From positions 187,501 through 251,500 of the forward strand of contig NC_008255.1 in NCBI RefSeq assembly GCF_000014145.1: a stretch of 64,000 nt of DNA, written 5' to 3'. The stretch's first letter is position 1; each line of letters opens with the position of its first letter. Position numbers and translations under genes: made by a program. This stretch comes from Cytophaga hutchinsonii ATCC 33406 (lineage in GTDB: Bacteria; Bacteroidota; Bacteroidia; Cytophagales; Cytophagaceae). Below are positions 46,046 to 55,070 of the stretch, piece by piece. A model generated the notes under the pieces. It had not been told where the DNA came from and ran no database searches. It saw only the letters and a program-made list of their open reading frames with translations.

Positions 46046-47391
46046 TATTTTTGAATAATCATGATTTCACATTGTTTGTACTCATCATCAATATCAATAT
46101 AGACTTGAGATTTTGTTTTATCAAACCATTCGTTTACGGCATTATTTTTCTTTTCTTCTAAGGCAGCTGAATAGATTTTCTGGTAATCATCTTTCAGGTT
46201 GGCTTGATGGGCAGGAATTTTATTTTTAAAATAAACAATCCGAACGGCTTCCGTACCATCTTCCATTGTAAATTTAGCGGGCATAGATATTTCACCGATT
46301 TTCATTGTGTCAATTACAAAGAAAATGGCAGGCGGAAGATCTTCCTGCGCGATTCTCGAACTACCAGATTCCGGATCGGAAAGCATGCCTCCATTAAAGG
46401 CTGTTTGTTTGTCGGAAGAATAATTTTTTGCAGCTTTCGCAAATGAGATACTGTCTTTTAAAATCTCTAAGCGAAGTGAATCAAGAAACAATGTTGGGTA
46501 TATCAGATCTTTTGAAGAAGACGCCGGCTTAATCAGGATATGGCGTGTATTGTATTCAGCCCCTCTGCGTTCAATCAACTGTACAATGTGGTAGCCGTAT
46601 TGCGTTTCAATAACACCTGATGTTTGGCCAGGCTGGAGCTTGCTTGCCGCAGCTTCGTATTCGGGCACAAGTTCACCTTTTTTAAAGAAACCGATTTCTC
46701 CGCAGTTTTTTGCCGATACAGGATCCTGAGAAAATTGTTTTGCGAGACGACAGAAATCTTCACCGGAAGCTACACGCTGGCGGATCTCTTCAAGTTTTTG
46801 TTTAAACTTTAATTGATCCTGACGATTAATTTCAGGCAAACGGATAATCTGTCCAACTTCTACTTCAGAAGAAAAATACGGAAGCGAATCTGCCGGTAAA
46901 GCTTTGTAAAATTTTTTCACATCATTCGGAGTGATTGTTACACCGGCAGTAATATTATCCTGCATTTTTTGTGTTACCATCTGGTCTCTGATCTGAGGGT
47001 ATAATTCCTCTTTAAGCTGGTCTATGCTTTTGTTATAATAGCTTTCAAGTTTAGCAACTGTTCCGAACTGCTGAATGAAATAATCCATTCTGCGGTCAAT
47101 CTGCTGATTGATAATTTCCCTTTCAACCGTTACAGAATCCATCACGGCTCTTGCCAGCAACATCTTGTTAATAATCAGTGATTCCAATACACGGCATTTA
47201 ATATCATCCGTTGTTTGCATCATTTGAGCTTCAGGGCTACGCATGAATTGCAGGTATGAAATCTCTACTTCGGATTTGAGAACAATTTGATTGTCGACTT
47301 TGGCAACGATTTTATCTATTACCTGCTGTGCAGCACAGAAATGGTAATTCGTAACAAATACGAAGAAAACGAAAAGGTATCTTAAAAGCAT
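46045..47391 (-). CDS. SurA-like periplasmic peptidyl-prolyl isomerase
   Basis: A 448-residue periplasmic chaperone. A signal peptide (residues about 1-21, ending CAAQ) is followed by a SurA-N-type domain (VIDKIVAKVDNQIVLKSEVE near residues 23-42) and two parvulin domains at about 170-265 and 275-370 with FSQDPVSAKNCGEIGFFKKGELVPEYE and the QYGYHIVQL ending. SurA carries unfolded outer-membrane proteins to BAM. ATG at 47391 is preferred; a Met at 47403 adds four residues. It is translationally coupled to moxR downstream. Confidence 0.9.
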   Translation of the reverse strand: MLLRYLFVFFVFVTNYHFCAAQQVIDKIVAKVDNQIVLKSEVEISYLQFMRSPEAQMMQTTDDIKCRVLESLIINKMLLARAVMDSVTVEREIINQQIDRRMDYFIQQFGTVAKLESYYNKSIDQLKEELYPQIRDQMVTQKMQDNITAGVTITPNDVKKFYKALPADSLPYFSSEVEVGQIIRLPEINRQDQLKFKQKLEEIRQRVASGEDFCRLAKQFSQDPVSAKNCGEIGFFKKGELVPEYEAAASKLQPGQTSGVIETQYGYHIVQLIERRGAEYNTRHILIKPASSSKDLIYPTLFLDSLRLEILKDSISFAKAAKNYSSDKQTAFNGGMLSDPESGSSRIAQEDLPPAIFFVIDTMKIGEISMPAKFTMEDGTEAVRIVYFKNKIPAHQANLKDDYQKIYSAALEEKKNNAVNEWFDKTKSQVYIDIDDEYKQCEIMIIQK

Positions 47392-47502
47392 GTATAATGG
47401 CACTATATCAATTATGTAAATATATTTATAAACGATGGTTTGTCCTAATACTGTATATCAATCAGCACAGACATTCATTCAATTATAAAAACCGGCAAGC
47501 CA

Positions 47503-47530
47503 TAAAAAAAGGGGACTAGCCCCTTTTTTA
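47503..47530 (-). terminator. Terminator after the large parvulin gene
   Basis: On the minus strand, AAAAAAGGGG and CCCCTTTTTT arms enclose a 5-nt loop (CTAGT), with a T-tract after. It begins one base after the stop codon of the 773-residue PPIase gene, so that gene is likely transcribed alone and the SurA-like gene has its own promoter. Confidence 0.9.
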
Positions 47531-49852
47531 TTATTTGATAAGTTTCTGAACTTCTGTCTGATTGACTTTTGTTGGATATTTCTGTCTTAATTCAGCAATC
47601 CACTGTTGTTCTAAATAGGCTTGATAGTCTGAAATAACCATTCCTCTCGCTTCTTCAAATGTCTTATTTCTTGGTGCATCTACACGATCTATAATGATTA
47701 AATAAGCGCGGTTATTTTGTTCAAATCTATATTCGCCTACTGCCCATGAACATTTATTAATCAGTTCATTTTCATTTTTTACATACATTCCTTCAGAAAC
47801 CTGAAGTGTAAGCGGCGTTTTAGCGTTGTAGACACTTTCCAGATATTTTTTAGAAGAAGTAAATAATTGAATTTCAGCGAAACGATCAGCCTGGCGTTGC
47901 GCTTCTGTTTTTCTTACTGGCGGTGTTTTAAGATCAATAAAAGATATACGTTCTTTTTTTATACCTGCTTTTGTAAAATAAGCCAGAATTGAATCTTTAC
48001 GGTGTGCAGAAACAGCAGCGTTTTCAGCGTGATCTCTGCTCAATTTAATTGATGTGCTGTAATTCGCATCCTTTCTTAATAAAATAATCGCACGGTCTAA
48101 TTGGCTTTTGCCAGCCTTATTTACAGATGCGCTATTTTTTTCAAAACTGATATTTTCAAACGATTGTTCTTTAACCTGGTAAGATACAGATTTAAAATCA
48201 ACCGCTACTTTATCCAATGTTGTTTTGTCTGCTGCGCTTAAGATGTATGCGTGCGCACGATCACCCCAGGCATATTTAGAAGCATTGTCCTGATAGAATC
48301 TTCTAAGACCGGCAGTATCAGAAGAAGCTTTGTTCCAAACTTTTTCTTCCATCATCTGGAATAAAAGAATACCATCGTGATATTCTTTTAACAGCATTTT
48401 GTAATCTACAAATTTATCAGCCAGGTGAGCTTCTTCATAGCCCATAATACTTGAGTTAACAAAGTCCGTATACAGAACATTTTTCATGTATACCTCAGGC
48501 GAAGTATTTTTTACGGCATGCTGGTTTTCATATACAAATGCGAAAAAGTCTTCTGCTGTATATTTTTCTTTATTGATTGTAAATAACGTTGCTTTATTTT
48601 TTTCACTTTCTTTAAATGTCCAGTTACCTATTAACAAGCTACTATCTGCTTTAGAAACAGCGTAATCAATACCTTTGGTGTACTCAACAAAATTGTTTTC
48701 ACGCTTTAAACGTGCAATCAGCATTTTTTTATTTAAATCTGAACGGGAATCTTTTGTAACCTTTGCACGGATGCTTGGTTCCAGTTCTTCAAACGAACCT
48801 AATGGTTTACGTTCAAGGAGTTTTATGATATGCCAGCCATACGGAGTTTGTACAGGCGTTGTGTATTGCCCCGGTGTTGTTAGTGTGAACGCTGCATTCT
48901 CAAAAGAAGGAATCATTTTACCTGTAGAGAACCATTGTAATTCACCGTTTTTACTTCTTGAATTTACATCGTCCGAAAATTCACCGCACAATTCATTCCA
49001 GGAAGTTCCTGCCTGAAGTTCTTTATAGATCTGATCAATTTTATTTTTTGCAAGAATTGAATCTTCCGCACTCATGCCCTGGCTGTAGCGCGCCATAATG
49101 TGTGCAACATGAATCTGTCCCTGAGAAGGCCGTCTGTCTACAACTTTTAGAATGTGGTAGCCAAATTTCGTACGGACAGGTTTAGAAACGCTGCCTACTT
49201 TTGTATTATAAGCAGCTTCTTCAAATTCATATACCATGGATAGTGCAGTAAAATATCCCAGATCACCTTTGTTGGTTTTCGCAGATGGATCTTCTGAATA
49301 TTGAGCAGCTAACTGGTCAAAATTTTCGCCTTTTAATGCACGCTCTCTAAGCGCAACAATTTTGTTGTACGCAATAAGCGTGTCTTTAGGGGTAGCTTCA
49401 GGATTACAGAATATTAAGATATGACTTGCACGAATCTCTTCTTTCATGCGTTCATATGCTTGTTTAACAAGCATGTCTGTAACGCCTTTTTCTGTTAAAT
49501 AAGGTTGCGCTAATTGTTTTTGATAACCAGCTAACTCCTGTTTAAATGCAGCGGTTGTATCTAGTCCGAGAGATTCAGCTTCTTTAACGCGAAGTTTGAA
49601 TTTGGTATACAGATCAATGTATTCCTCAATGCTTTGTCTGGAATAGGCATCCGCACTTTTTCCATTATTTTTATCGTAGATGTATTTAAAATCTTCTGTT
49701 GAAATGGAATCATCAGCTACGGTTAGTATGGCCGGTGATGCTGCAGGTGCGGTTGATTTTTTAGAAGAGGAAGTTGCGGTTTTGTCACTTACACAACTAT
49801 AAACAAATAACCCGGATAGGGCAGATGCAATAATCCAAAAGGATAATTTCAT
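47531..49852 (-). CDS. Parvulin-type PPIase lipoprotein with OmpA-like C-terminal segment
   Basis: A 773-residue outer-membrane-type lipoprotein. The lipobox is at about residues 17-20 (VYSC). Two parvulin domains follow at about residues 135-235 (starting ASHILIFCNPEATPK, ending FGYHILKVVDRRPS) and 245-350 (ending YGWHIIKLLERKPL). Residues 566-640 align by eye with an OmpA-C domain (NSASVNKAG, LDRAI, LSRDHAENAA, SAHRKDSILAYFTKAGIKKERI) although the murein-binding Asp and one Arg are changed. The C-terminal 130 residues are a further helical region. Peptidyl-prolyl isomerase/chaperone activity for outer-membrane proteins is inferred from the family. Confidence 0.88.
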   Translation of the reverse strand: MKLSFWIIASALSGLFVYSCVSDKTATSSSKKSTAPAASPAILTVADDSISTEDFKYIYDKNNGKSADAYSRQSIEEYIDLYTKFKLRVKEAESLGLDTTAAFKQELAGYQKQLAQPYLTEKGVTDMLVKQAYERMKEEIRASHILIFCNPEATPKDTLIAYNKIVALRERALKGENFDQLAAQYSEDPSAKTNKGDLGYFTALSMVYEFEEAAYNTKVGSVSKPVRTKFGYHILKVVDRRPSQGQIHVAHIMARYSQGMSAEDSILAKNKIDQIYKELQAGTSWNELCGEFSDDVNSRSKNGELQWFSTGKMIPSFENAAFTLTTPGQYTTPVQTPYGWHIIKLLERKPLGSFEELEPSIRAKVTKDSRSDLNKKMLIARLKRENNFVEYTKGIDYAVSKADSSLLIGNWTFKESEKNKATLFTINKEKYTAEDFFAFVYENQHAVKNTSPEVYMKNVLYTDFVNSSIMGYEEAHLADKFVDYKMLLKEYHDGILLFQMMEEKVWNKASSDTAGLRRFYQDNASKYAWGDRAHAYILSAADKTTLDKVAVDFKSVSYQVKEQSFENISFEKNSASVNKAGKSQLDRAIILLRKDANYSTSIKLSRDHAENAAVSAHRKDSILAYFTKAGIKKERISFIDLKTPPVRKTEAQRQADRFAEIQLFTSSKKYLESVYNAKTPLTLQVSEGMYVKNENELINKCSWAVGEYRFEQNNRAYLIIIDRVDAPRNKTFEEARGMVISDYQAYLEQQWIAELRQKYPTKVNQTEVQKLIK

Positions 49853-49977
49853 AAAACAATAAGAAATAAATTAAACTAAATTAATGTAAAAGTTGAAACG
49901 TACGGACTGTTGTTTTGGTATTTACCAACAGGGATTTTCAATACAAATTAGGAGTTTTTTATCAAGTAAAAAAACGC

Positions 49978-50400
49978 TCAGGCAAACTTAAGCGATTTGC
50001 GCAGCAATAATACTGTATAAGGCTCAGAACGTGATATTTCTATAGAGTCCATAATTTTTTTAACCAAAAGCAAGCCAATCCCGCCTTTGCGTTTTTCAGC
50101 GATAAGTTTACGAAGATCAGGAGATTCGTGGGTATTGATATCATACGGGTCTCCTGTATCACGAATTAAAAAAGTGAAGTTATTATTATCGTTTTGAATC
50201 TCTAATTCAATGTTATTATATGCTTCGGTGCTGTTTGCCGGAGTATGAAGAATTCTGTTTGCACATACCTCATCCACAGCAAGAACCATCATATTGATTT
50301 CAGGATCAGGCACAGACATTCCCTGAAGCGTTGAACTGACAAAGTCACGTACCGCTTTAAGGTTTTGAGGATCGCGCGCTATTTTAATTTTGTTATTCAA
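49978..50400 (-). CDS. RsbW-like serine kinase / ATP-binding anti-sigma-type protein
   Basis: A 140-residue GHKL (HATPase) protein of the RsbW/SpoIIAB kind. The N-box segment AVDEVCANRILHTPANSTEAY is at about residues 46-66, the DTGDPYD motif at about 96-102 and the KRKGGIGLLLVKKIMD segment at about 115-130; these are the normal ATP-binding motifs. Such proteins phosphorylate a STAS antagonist and bind a sigma factor or other target. The start is TTG immediately after the STAS stop codon; no sigma-factor gene is adjacent. Confidence 0.88.
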   Translation of the reverse strand: MNNKIKIARDPQNLKAVRDFVSSTLQGMSVPDPEINMMVLAVDEVCANRILHTPANSTEAYNNIELEIQNDNNNFTFLIRDTGDPYDINTHESPDLRKLIAEKRKGGIGLLLVKKIMDSIEISRSEPYTVLLLRKSLKFA

Positions 50401-50739
50401 TTATGTAAGCGATTCTTGTTTTGCTTCTTCTTTTGTATCAACAATTTTCAATAGTTCATCTAAGCCTAAAATCTGAAATACATTTCTGACTTTTTCGCTT
50501 AAATGGCATAATACCAAAGAAATGTTGTTTGATTGAAAATCCTGAATGTATGACATAAAAACGCCTAAACCGGCAGAAGATATATATTCCAATTGAGAAC
50601 AATCAACAATAATTTTATTTTCGCCGTTAGCAACTGCTTCTTCAATTGCCTGATCCAGTTGAATACTTGAACTCGCATCCAGATCCCCTTCAATAGCGAC
50701 TATATAAAACTCATTTTCTTTGACACTTGTTATACGCAT
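50401..50739 (-). CDS. STAS domain anti-anti-sigma-type protein
   Basis: A 112-residue STAS (SpoIIAA/RsbV-like) protein. The N-terminal beta strand VAIEGDLDASSS (near residues 14-25) and IIVDCSQLEYISSAGLGVF (near 43-61) are the family core. The phospho-acceptor serine is Ser54 or Ser55 in the SSAGL loop. It should switch between a free form and a form phosphorylated by the kinase encoded directly downstream, with the upstream phosphatase reversing this. Confidence 0.92.
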   Translation of the reverse strand: MRITSVKENEFYIVAIEGDLDASSSIQLDQAIEEAVANGENKIIVDCSQLEYISSAGLGVFMSYIQDFQSNNISLVLCHLSEKVRNVFQILGLDELLKIVDTKEEAKQESLT

Positions 50740-50782
50740 AAATTTGTATTCAGTAGGTAAAATGTAATAAAAATTTTAATAA

Positions 50783-52834
50783 TTAGCTAAATTTCATAAC
50801 AAGTAATGTACAGTCATCTTCAAATTGAGTGCTTCCGCTAAAGTGCTGAACATTCTCAATGATGGTGTCAATAATCTGTCTCGGCTTGTCTGCACTGCTT
50901 TCCAGCCCCATCTGTTTTAGCCGTTCATAGCCATATTCATCTCTGGCGAGGTTGTGGGCCTCAACCAAACCATCTGTATATAAAATTAAAACGTCATTGC
51001 TTGAATAAGACAATTCGTATTTATTTATGTGTTTTTCGTAGGTATTATTTCTGCTTAAACCTAAACCTAATCCTTTACCATCGAGGAATAAGGCTTCATT
51101 GTTTTTACTGTCAATAAGTATTGCCGGGCAGTGTCCCGCACGTGCATATTGAATGCTTTGTGTTTCGGTATTGAGGACAAATAAACTAAGCGTAATAAAA
51201 CTCTTTCTTTCCAGACATCTTCCCAGCGCATTGTTTGCCAGCACCATAAATTCATCAACAGGCAAGTCCAGGCTAACCAAACTCTGGAATACGCCTTTCA
51301 TTTGCGCCATGTTGAAAGCGGCACTTGTTCCATGACCGGAAACGTCACCGATTACGATTGCAAACCGTGTCGGTGATAATTCATACACATCATAGTAATC
51401 ACCTCCAACTTCTTTTGCTCCTTTAGAATAAACGCTTAATTGAACCGCATTATTTAAGTACAAAGAAGCAGGCAGAAGACTTTGCTGCACATCCTTGGCA
51501 ATTTTTAATTCCTCCTGGTAACGCTCTGTCTGTATGGCATCCGACATAAGACGGAAGTTTTTAATCGAGATGGAGGCCTGGCTCACAAACGTAAAAATGA
51601 TATCAACCATTTCTTTGTCGAAGCCATCGTTTAAATTTTTCAATAATACCAATGTACCAATCAATTGATTGTTGGATGTAAGCGGTATTAACAGAAACGA
51701 TTTATAATCTAAGTGTTTTATTTTTTCTGTATGGGGGTAACTTAAAATGTCTTTAATGTATTGCGGTTCCGAAGAAATATTAACCTGATTTTTACGGAGT
51801 GCCTTTTTTATTTCAAAAACATCGTACTCGTCAATGTTACTATTTTGAAACGCTTTTAAGCCGCCTTTATTATCTCTGATTTCCAGCCAGGCCGCATCGG
51901 CCATAACCGTAGTCATACTGCTGCTGATAAGCAGTTCATACATATCTTCTTCTTTCTCCCCAACCTGAAGGGATTGATGTAATTTCTGAAAGAGCATTAC
52001 TTCGCCAAATTTCTGTTCAAATACAGAAGAAGTGGGAAGGTTGAATAATAATACCAGCAAGGCGACAATACAATTCATGAGCATGAAACCGAATATGGCC
52101 TGTATGAATACATTTTCGGCAAGATCGATCAATAAGTTGCTGATAATGTGGTGTGCATAGACTCTTTCCAGGAAAGAAAGGCTGATAATAATAATTAAAC
52201 TAAGCAGTAAAATGCTTCTCCATTTTTGCTTATACGTTAAGAAGGCAACCCATTTAAGGTTAAAGGCGCAGATCAAACCCAGTATAGTAATCGGGGAAGT
52301 GAAGATCAGAAAATAGGGATCAGTAATGTCAAAGAAAAAGAAATTACTGACAATGCTTATGAGTGTGAGGTACTCAAATATATGCCAGATAACATCTGTG
52401 CGTTTTGTCTTTTGGTATAGGATCATTTTCTTCCAGACATAATAGCCATTAGCGAGGAAGATGGTAATGATACCAATGTTTATGTGATATAGAATGTTTG
52501 ATACCAGCGGATCATAAATAAAAAAATCGTTGTTGCTGAATATGCCGATTGATTTTATGATCAGAGAAATAAGAACCGTGATGGCGCCTATAATAAATAC
52601 CTGCCACAGCAGGTCATTGAAATTGCCGCTTCGTTTCAGGCCGATTTCAATTTTAAACCCCAGGAAAGTAAATAAGAAAAAAGTACTTAAGAATGTATTA
52701 ACTAAAATATCAGAAAAGTATGACGGTATAATTGGTTGAGCTAGCCTAATTACAGTAATATCGTCAGCCAGGATCAAGACCCAGCTGACGAATGCCAAAA
52801 GAAAATATATATTTCGTAAGTTCTTTAAGTTCAC
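50783..52834 (-). CDS. SpoIIE-type PP2C phosphatase with membrane and GAF domains
   Basis: A 683-residue regulatory phosphatase. About seven membrane segments cover residues 8 to 265. A GAF-type sensory domain follows at about residues 285-425. The PP2C/SpoIIE domain is at about 450-683, with AKDVQQSLLP, KEVGGDYYDVYE, IGDVSGHGTSAAF and the C-terminal DDCTLLVMK, whose aspartates bind the metal ions. It is expected to dephosphorylate the STAS protein encoded 43 bp downstream in response to a membrane or GAF signal. It follows guaB by only 20 bp, so the four genes may share a transcript. Confidence 0.92.
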   Translation of the reverse strand: MNLKNLRNIYFLLAFVSWVLILADDITVIRLAQPIIPSYFSDILVNTFLSTFFLFTFLGFKIEIGLKRSGNFNDLLWQVFIIGAITVLISLIIKSIGIFSNNDFFIYDPLVSNILYHINIGIITIFLANGYYVWKKMILYQKTKRTDVIWHIFEYLTLISIVSNFFFFDITDPYFLIFTSPITILGLICAFNLKWVAFLTYKQKWRSILLLSLIIIISLSFLERVYAHHIISNLLIDLAENVFIQAIFGFMLMNCIVALLVLLFNLPTSSVFEQKFGEVMLFQKLHQSLQVGEKEEDMYELLISSSMTTVMADAAWLEIRDNKGGLKAFQNSNIDEYDVFEIKKALRKNQVNISSEPQYIKDILSYPHTEKIKHLDYKSFLLIPLTSNNQLIGTLVLLKNLNDGFDKEMVDIIFTFVSQASISIKNFRLMSDAIQTERYQEELKIAKDVQQSLLPASLYLNNAVQLSVYSKGAKEVGGDYYDVYELSPTRFAIVIGDVSGHGTSAAFNMAQMKGVFQSLVSLDLPVDEFMVLANNALGRCLERKSFITLSLFVLNTETQSIQYARAGHCPAILIDSKNNEALFLDGKGLGLGLSRNNTYEKHINKYELSYSSNDVLILYTDGLVEAHNLARDEYGYERLKQMGLESSADKPRQIIDTIIENVQHFSGSTQFEDDCTLLVMKFS

Positions 52835-52854
52835 AGAAAATGCTAGTCAAATAA

Positions 52855-54327
52855 TTATCTACTGCTGTAGTTTGGTGCCTCACGTGTTATCTGTACATCA
52901 TGCGGGTGACTTTCTTTCACGCCGGCAGCTGTAATTTTTACAAATTTAGCTTTTTTCATGGCATCAATGTCTTTTGCTCCGCAATAGCCCATACAAGCTT
53001 TAAGTCCGCCGATTAATTGATACACCACTTCATATGCTTTTCCTTTGTATGCAATTCTCCCTACAATACCTTCCGGTACCAGTTTTTTGCTATCTTCTTC
53101 TGCATCCTGGAAGTAACGGTCTTTAGATCCATCTTCCATTGCTTCAAGAGAACCCATACCGCGGTATGTTTTGAATTTTCTTCCTTCGTAGATAATAACT
53201 TCTCCGGGAGCTTCTTCTGTACCTGCAACCAATGAACCAATCATGATTGTGCTGGCCCCGGCAGCAATTGCTTTACAAACATCTCCGGAGAAACGGATGC
53301 CACCGTCTGCAATTACAGGGATTTTATATTTCTGTAATGCTTTTGCGCATTCATATACCGCATATAGTTGAGGAACACCAACACCGGCGATGATACGTGT
53401 TGTACAGATAGAACCCGGGCCGATACCAACTTTTACCGCATCTGCGCCAGCATCAGCAAGTGCCTTAGCTGCTTCGCCCGTTGCAACATTGCCGGCAATC
53501 AGCTGCAGGTTTTTAAACTTTCTTTTAATATCTCTTACTGCCTGGATCACATTTTTAGAATGTCCGTGAGCAGTATCAATGCTTACCACATCTACACCTG
53601 CTTTAACAAGTGCTTCAATTCTATCCATTACATCAGCTGTTGCACCAACGGCAGCACCGACACGTAAGCGGCCAAATTCATCTTTACAAGCCATTGGGCG
53701 GTCTTTCTTTTTAAGAATATCACGGTAGGTGATAAGACCTTTCAGTTTGCCTTGTTTATCTACGATGGGCAGCTTTTCAATTTTGTATTTCTGAAGAATT
53801 TCTTCTGCTTTAGCTAAATCAATGCCCTCCGGAGCAGTTACAAGATTCGTAACCGTCATTATTTTCGAAATAGGCTTGTTTACATTTTTCTGAAAACGTA
53901 AGTCTCTGTTTGTTAAAATACCAACAAGCCTTTTATTTTTGTCAAGAACAGGAATACCGCCGATTTTAAAATCTTTCATAATTTTAAGGGCATCCTTTAA
54001 CAGAGCATCTTCCTGAAGAACAATCGGGTCCATGATCATGCCGCTCTCAGAACGCTTAACTCGGCGAACCTGTTCAGCCTGCTTTTCAATGGACATGTTT
54101 TTATGGATAAATCCTAAACCACCTTCATGCGCCATGGCAATAGCCATTTCATATTCGGTAACCGTGTCCATAGCAGCGGAAACCAACGGAATGTTCAGTT
54201 TTATTGTTTTAGTGAGGTAAGTTGAAGTGTCAGTATCACGAGGTAATACTTCAGAATAGGCTGGTATTAATAAAACGTCGTCGTAGGTTAACGCTTCGCC
54301 TGCAAATTTAGATGAGTCAGATAGCAT
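52855..54327 (-). CDS. guaB: Inosine-5'-monophosphate dehydrogenase
   Basis: A 490-residue IMPDH, which oxidises IMP to XMP in the first committed step of guanine nucleotide synthesis. The TIM barrel is interrupted by a CBS pair at about residues 95-205. The active-site cysteine lies in [11 protein letters not shown] (near residue 305). The [18 protein letters not shown] and [12 protein letters not shown] segments are typical. Length is normal. It is the first gene of a possible guaB - SpoIIE - STAS - RsbW transcript. Confidence 0.97.
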   Translation of the reverse strand: MLSDSSKFAGEALTYDDVLLIPAYSEVLPRDTDTSTYLTKTIKLNIPLVSAAMDTVTEYEMAIAMAHEGGLGFIHKNMSIEKQAEQVRRVKRSESGMIMDPIVLQEDALLKDALKIMKDFKIGGIPVLDKNKRLVGILTNRDLRFQKNVNKPISKIMTVTNLVTAPEGIDLAKAEEILQKYKIEKLPIVDKQGKLKGLITYRDILKKKDRPMACKDEFGRLRVGAAVGATADVMDRIEALVKAGVDVVSIDTAHGHSKNVIQAVRDIKRKFKNLQLIAGNVATGEAAKALADAGADAVKVGIGPGSICTTRIIAGVGVPQLYAVYECAKALQKYKIPVIADGGIRFSGDVCKAIAAGASTIMIGSLVAGTEEAPGEVIIYEGRKFKTYRGMGSLEAMEDGSKDRYFQDAEEDSKKLVPEGIVGRIAYKGKAYEVVYQLIGGLKACMGYCGAKDIDAMKKAKFVKITAAGVKESHPHDVQITREAPNYSSR

Positions 54328-54363
54328 CGCAAATAATTTATATTCGGTTACTTATTTGCAGGA

Positions 54364-54371
54364 CAAAATTA
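54364..54371 (-). promoter_or_regulatory. Possible -7 element for guaB
   Basis: On the minus strand the sequence is TAATTTTG, a perfect match to TANNTTTG, 36 nt before the guaB ATG. No good TTTG is found at the -33 distance, so it is a moderate candidate only. Confidence 0.35.
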
Positions 54372-54491
54372 CAAAAAAACCTTGGATTTAGAAAGCGCCT
54401 TCAATATTATTATTGTATTATTTCTATCTTTTTGCTTCAATCTGTTTAAATAGTTATACTTGAATATAATTATACATACTTAATTAAGACT

Positions 54492-54914
54492 ATGCTTTCC
54501 AAAAAAGCTAAATATGCACTTAAGGCCCTGCTTTTTCTATCTAAAAATACGGATAGAGGTGTGGTTCTCATTGCTGAAATTTCTGAAACAGAAGGCATTC
54601 CGAAAAAATTTTTAGAACAGATTCTACTTGAATTAAAAAAACAAGGCATTTTACAAAGTAAACGCGGAAAAGAAGGCGGCTATTTTCTTGGAAAACCTGC
54701 AAATGAAATTGGAATTGGACAGGTAGTACGGATTATTGACGGACCACTGGCTCCAATACCTTGTGTAAGCAAAATGGCATATCGCCGGTGTGACGAATGT
54801 ATTGATGAGAAAACCTGTGAAATCCGAAATTTATTTTTGCAAGTTCGTGATGCGACCATAGAAATTTTGGATAAGACTTCTTTATCTGATCTGGAACAAA
54901 AAAATATTTTGTAA
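54492..54914 (+). CDS. Rrf2 family transcriptional regulator
   Basis: A 140-residue winged-helix regulator. The start MLSKKAKYALKALLFLSK and the wing region SKRGKEGGYFLGKPANEI are typical of Rrf2/IscR/CymR proteins. Cysteines at residues 91, 100, 103 and 109 sit where IscR and NsrR bind an iron-sulfur cluster, so a redox- or sulfur-responsive Fe-S sensor is plausible. It precedes a TonB receptor, a DUF2490 protein and a TauE/SafE permease, and near-identical 19-bp sequences lie upstream of the receptor and DUF2490 genes. Confidence 0.92.
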   Translation: MLSKKAKYALKALLFLSKNTDRGVVLIAEISETEGIPKKFLEQILLELKKQGILQSKRGKEGGYFLGKPANEIGIGQVVRIIDGPLAPIPCVSKMAYRRCDECIDEKTCEIRNLFLQVRDATIEILDKTSLSDLEQKNIL

Positions 54915-54947
54915 AAATAGTTGCACACCAGTTATTTTGTTCGTTAA

Positions 54948-54981
54948 TTTGTCTATCAAATCGGTAGAGATAGTATTATTG
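54948..54981 (+). promoter_or_regulatory. Promoter with operator copy 1 for the TonB receptor gene
   Basis: TTTG (54948-54951) and a near -7 box TATTATTG (54974-54981) are 22 nt apart, the same spacing as in the PorP/SprF promoter. The gap is filled by the 19-bp motif CTATCAAATCGGTAGAGAT (54953-54971), which contains the imperfect dyad CTATC-N5-GGTAG. A regulator bound there would block RNA polymerase. Confidence 0.55.
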
Positions 54982-55033
54982 TGTGCTGATTTCTTTAACT
55001 AAACAAAAAAACTAATTCATTATTTCTTATAGA

Positions 55034-55052
55034 CTATCAAGTATATAGAGAT
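55034..55052 (+). promoter_or_regulatory. Operator-like motif copy 2
   Basis: CTATCAAGTATATAGAGAT is the second copy of the shared motif (15 of 19 positions identical to copy 1), 81 bp after copy 1 and 18 bp before the receptor ATG. The dyad here is CTATC-N5-TATAG. Confidence 0.55.
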
Positions 55053-55070
55053 AATTTAAAATTGATTACA

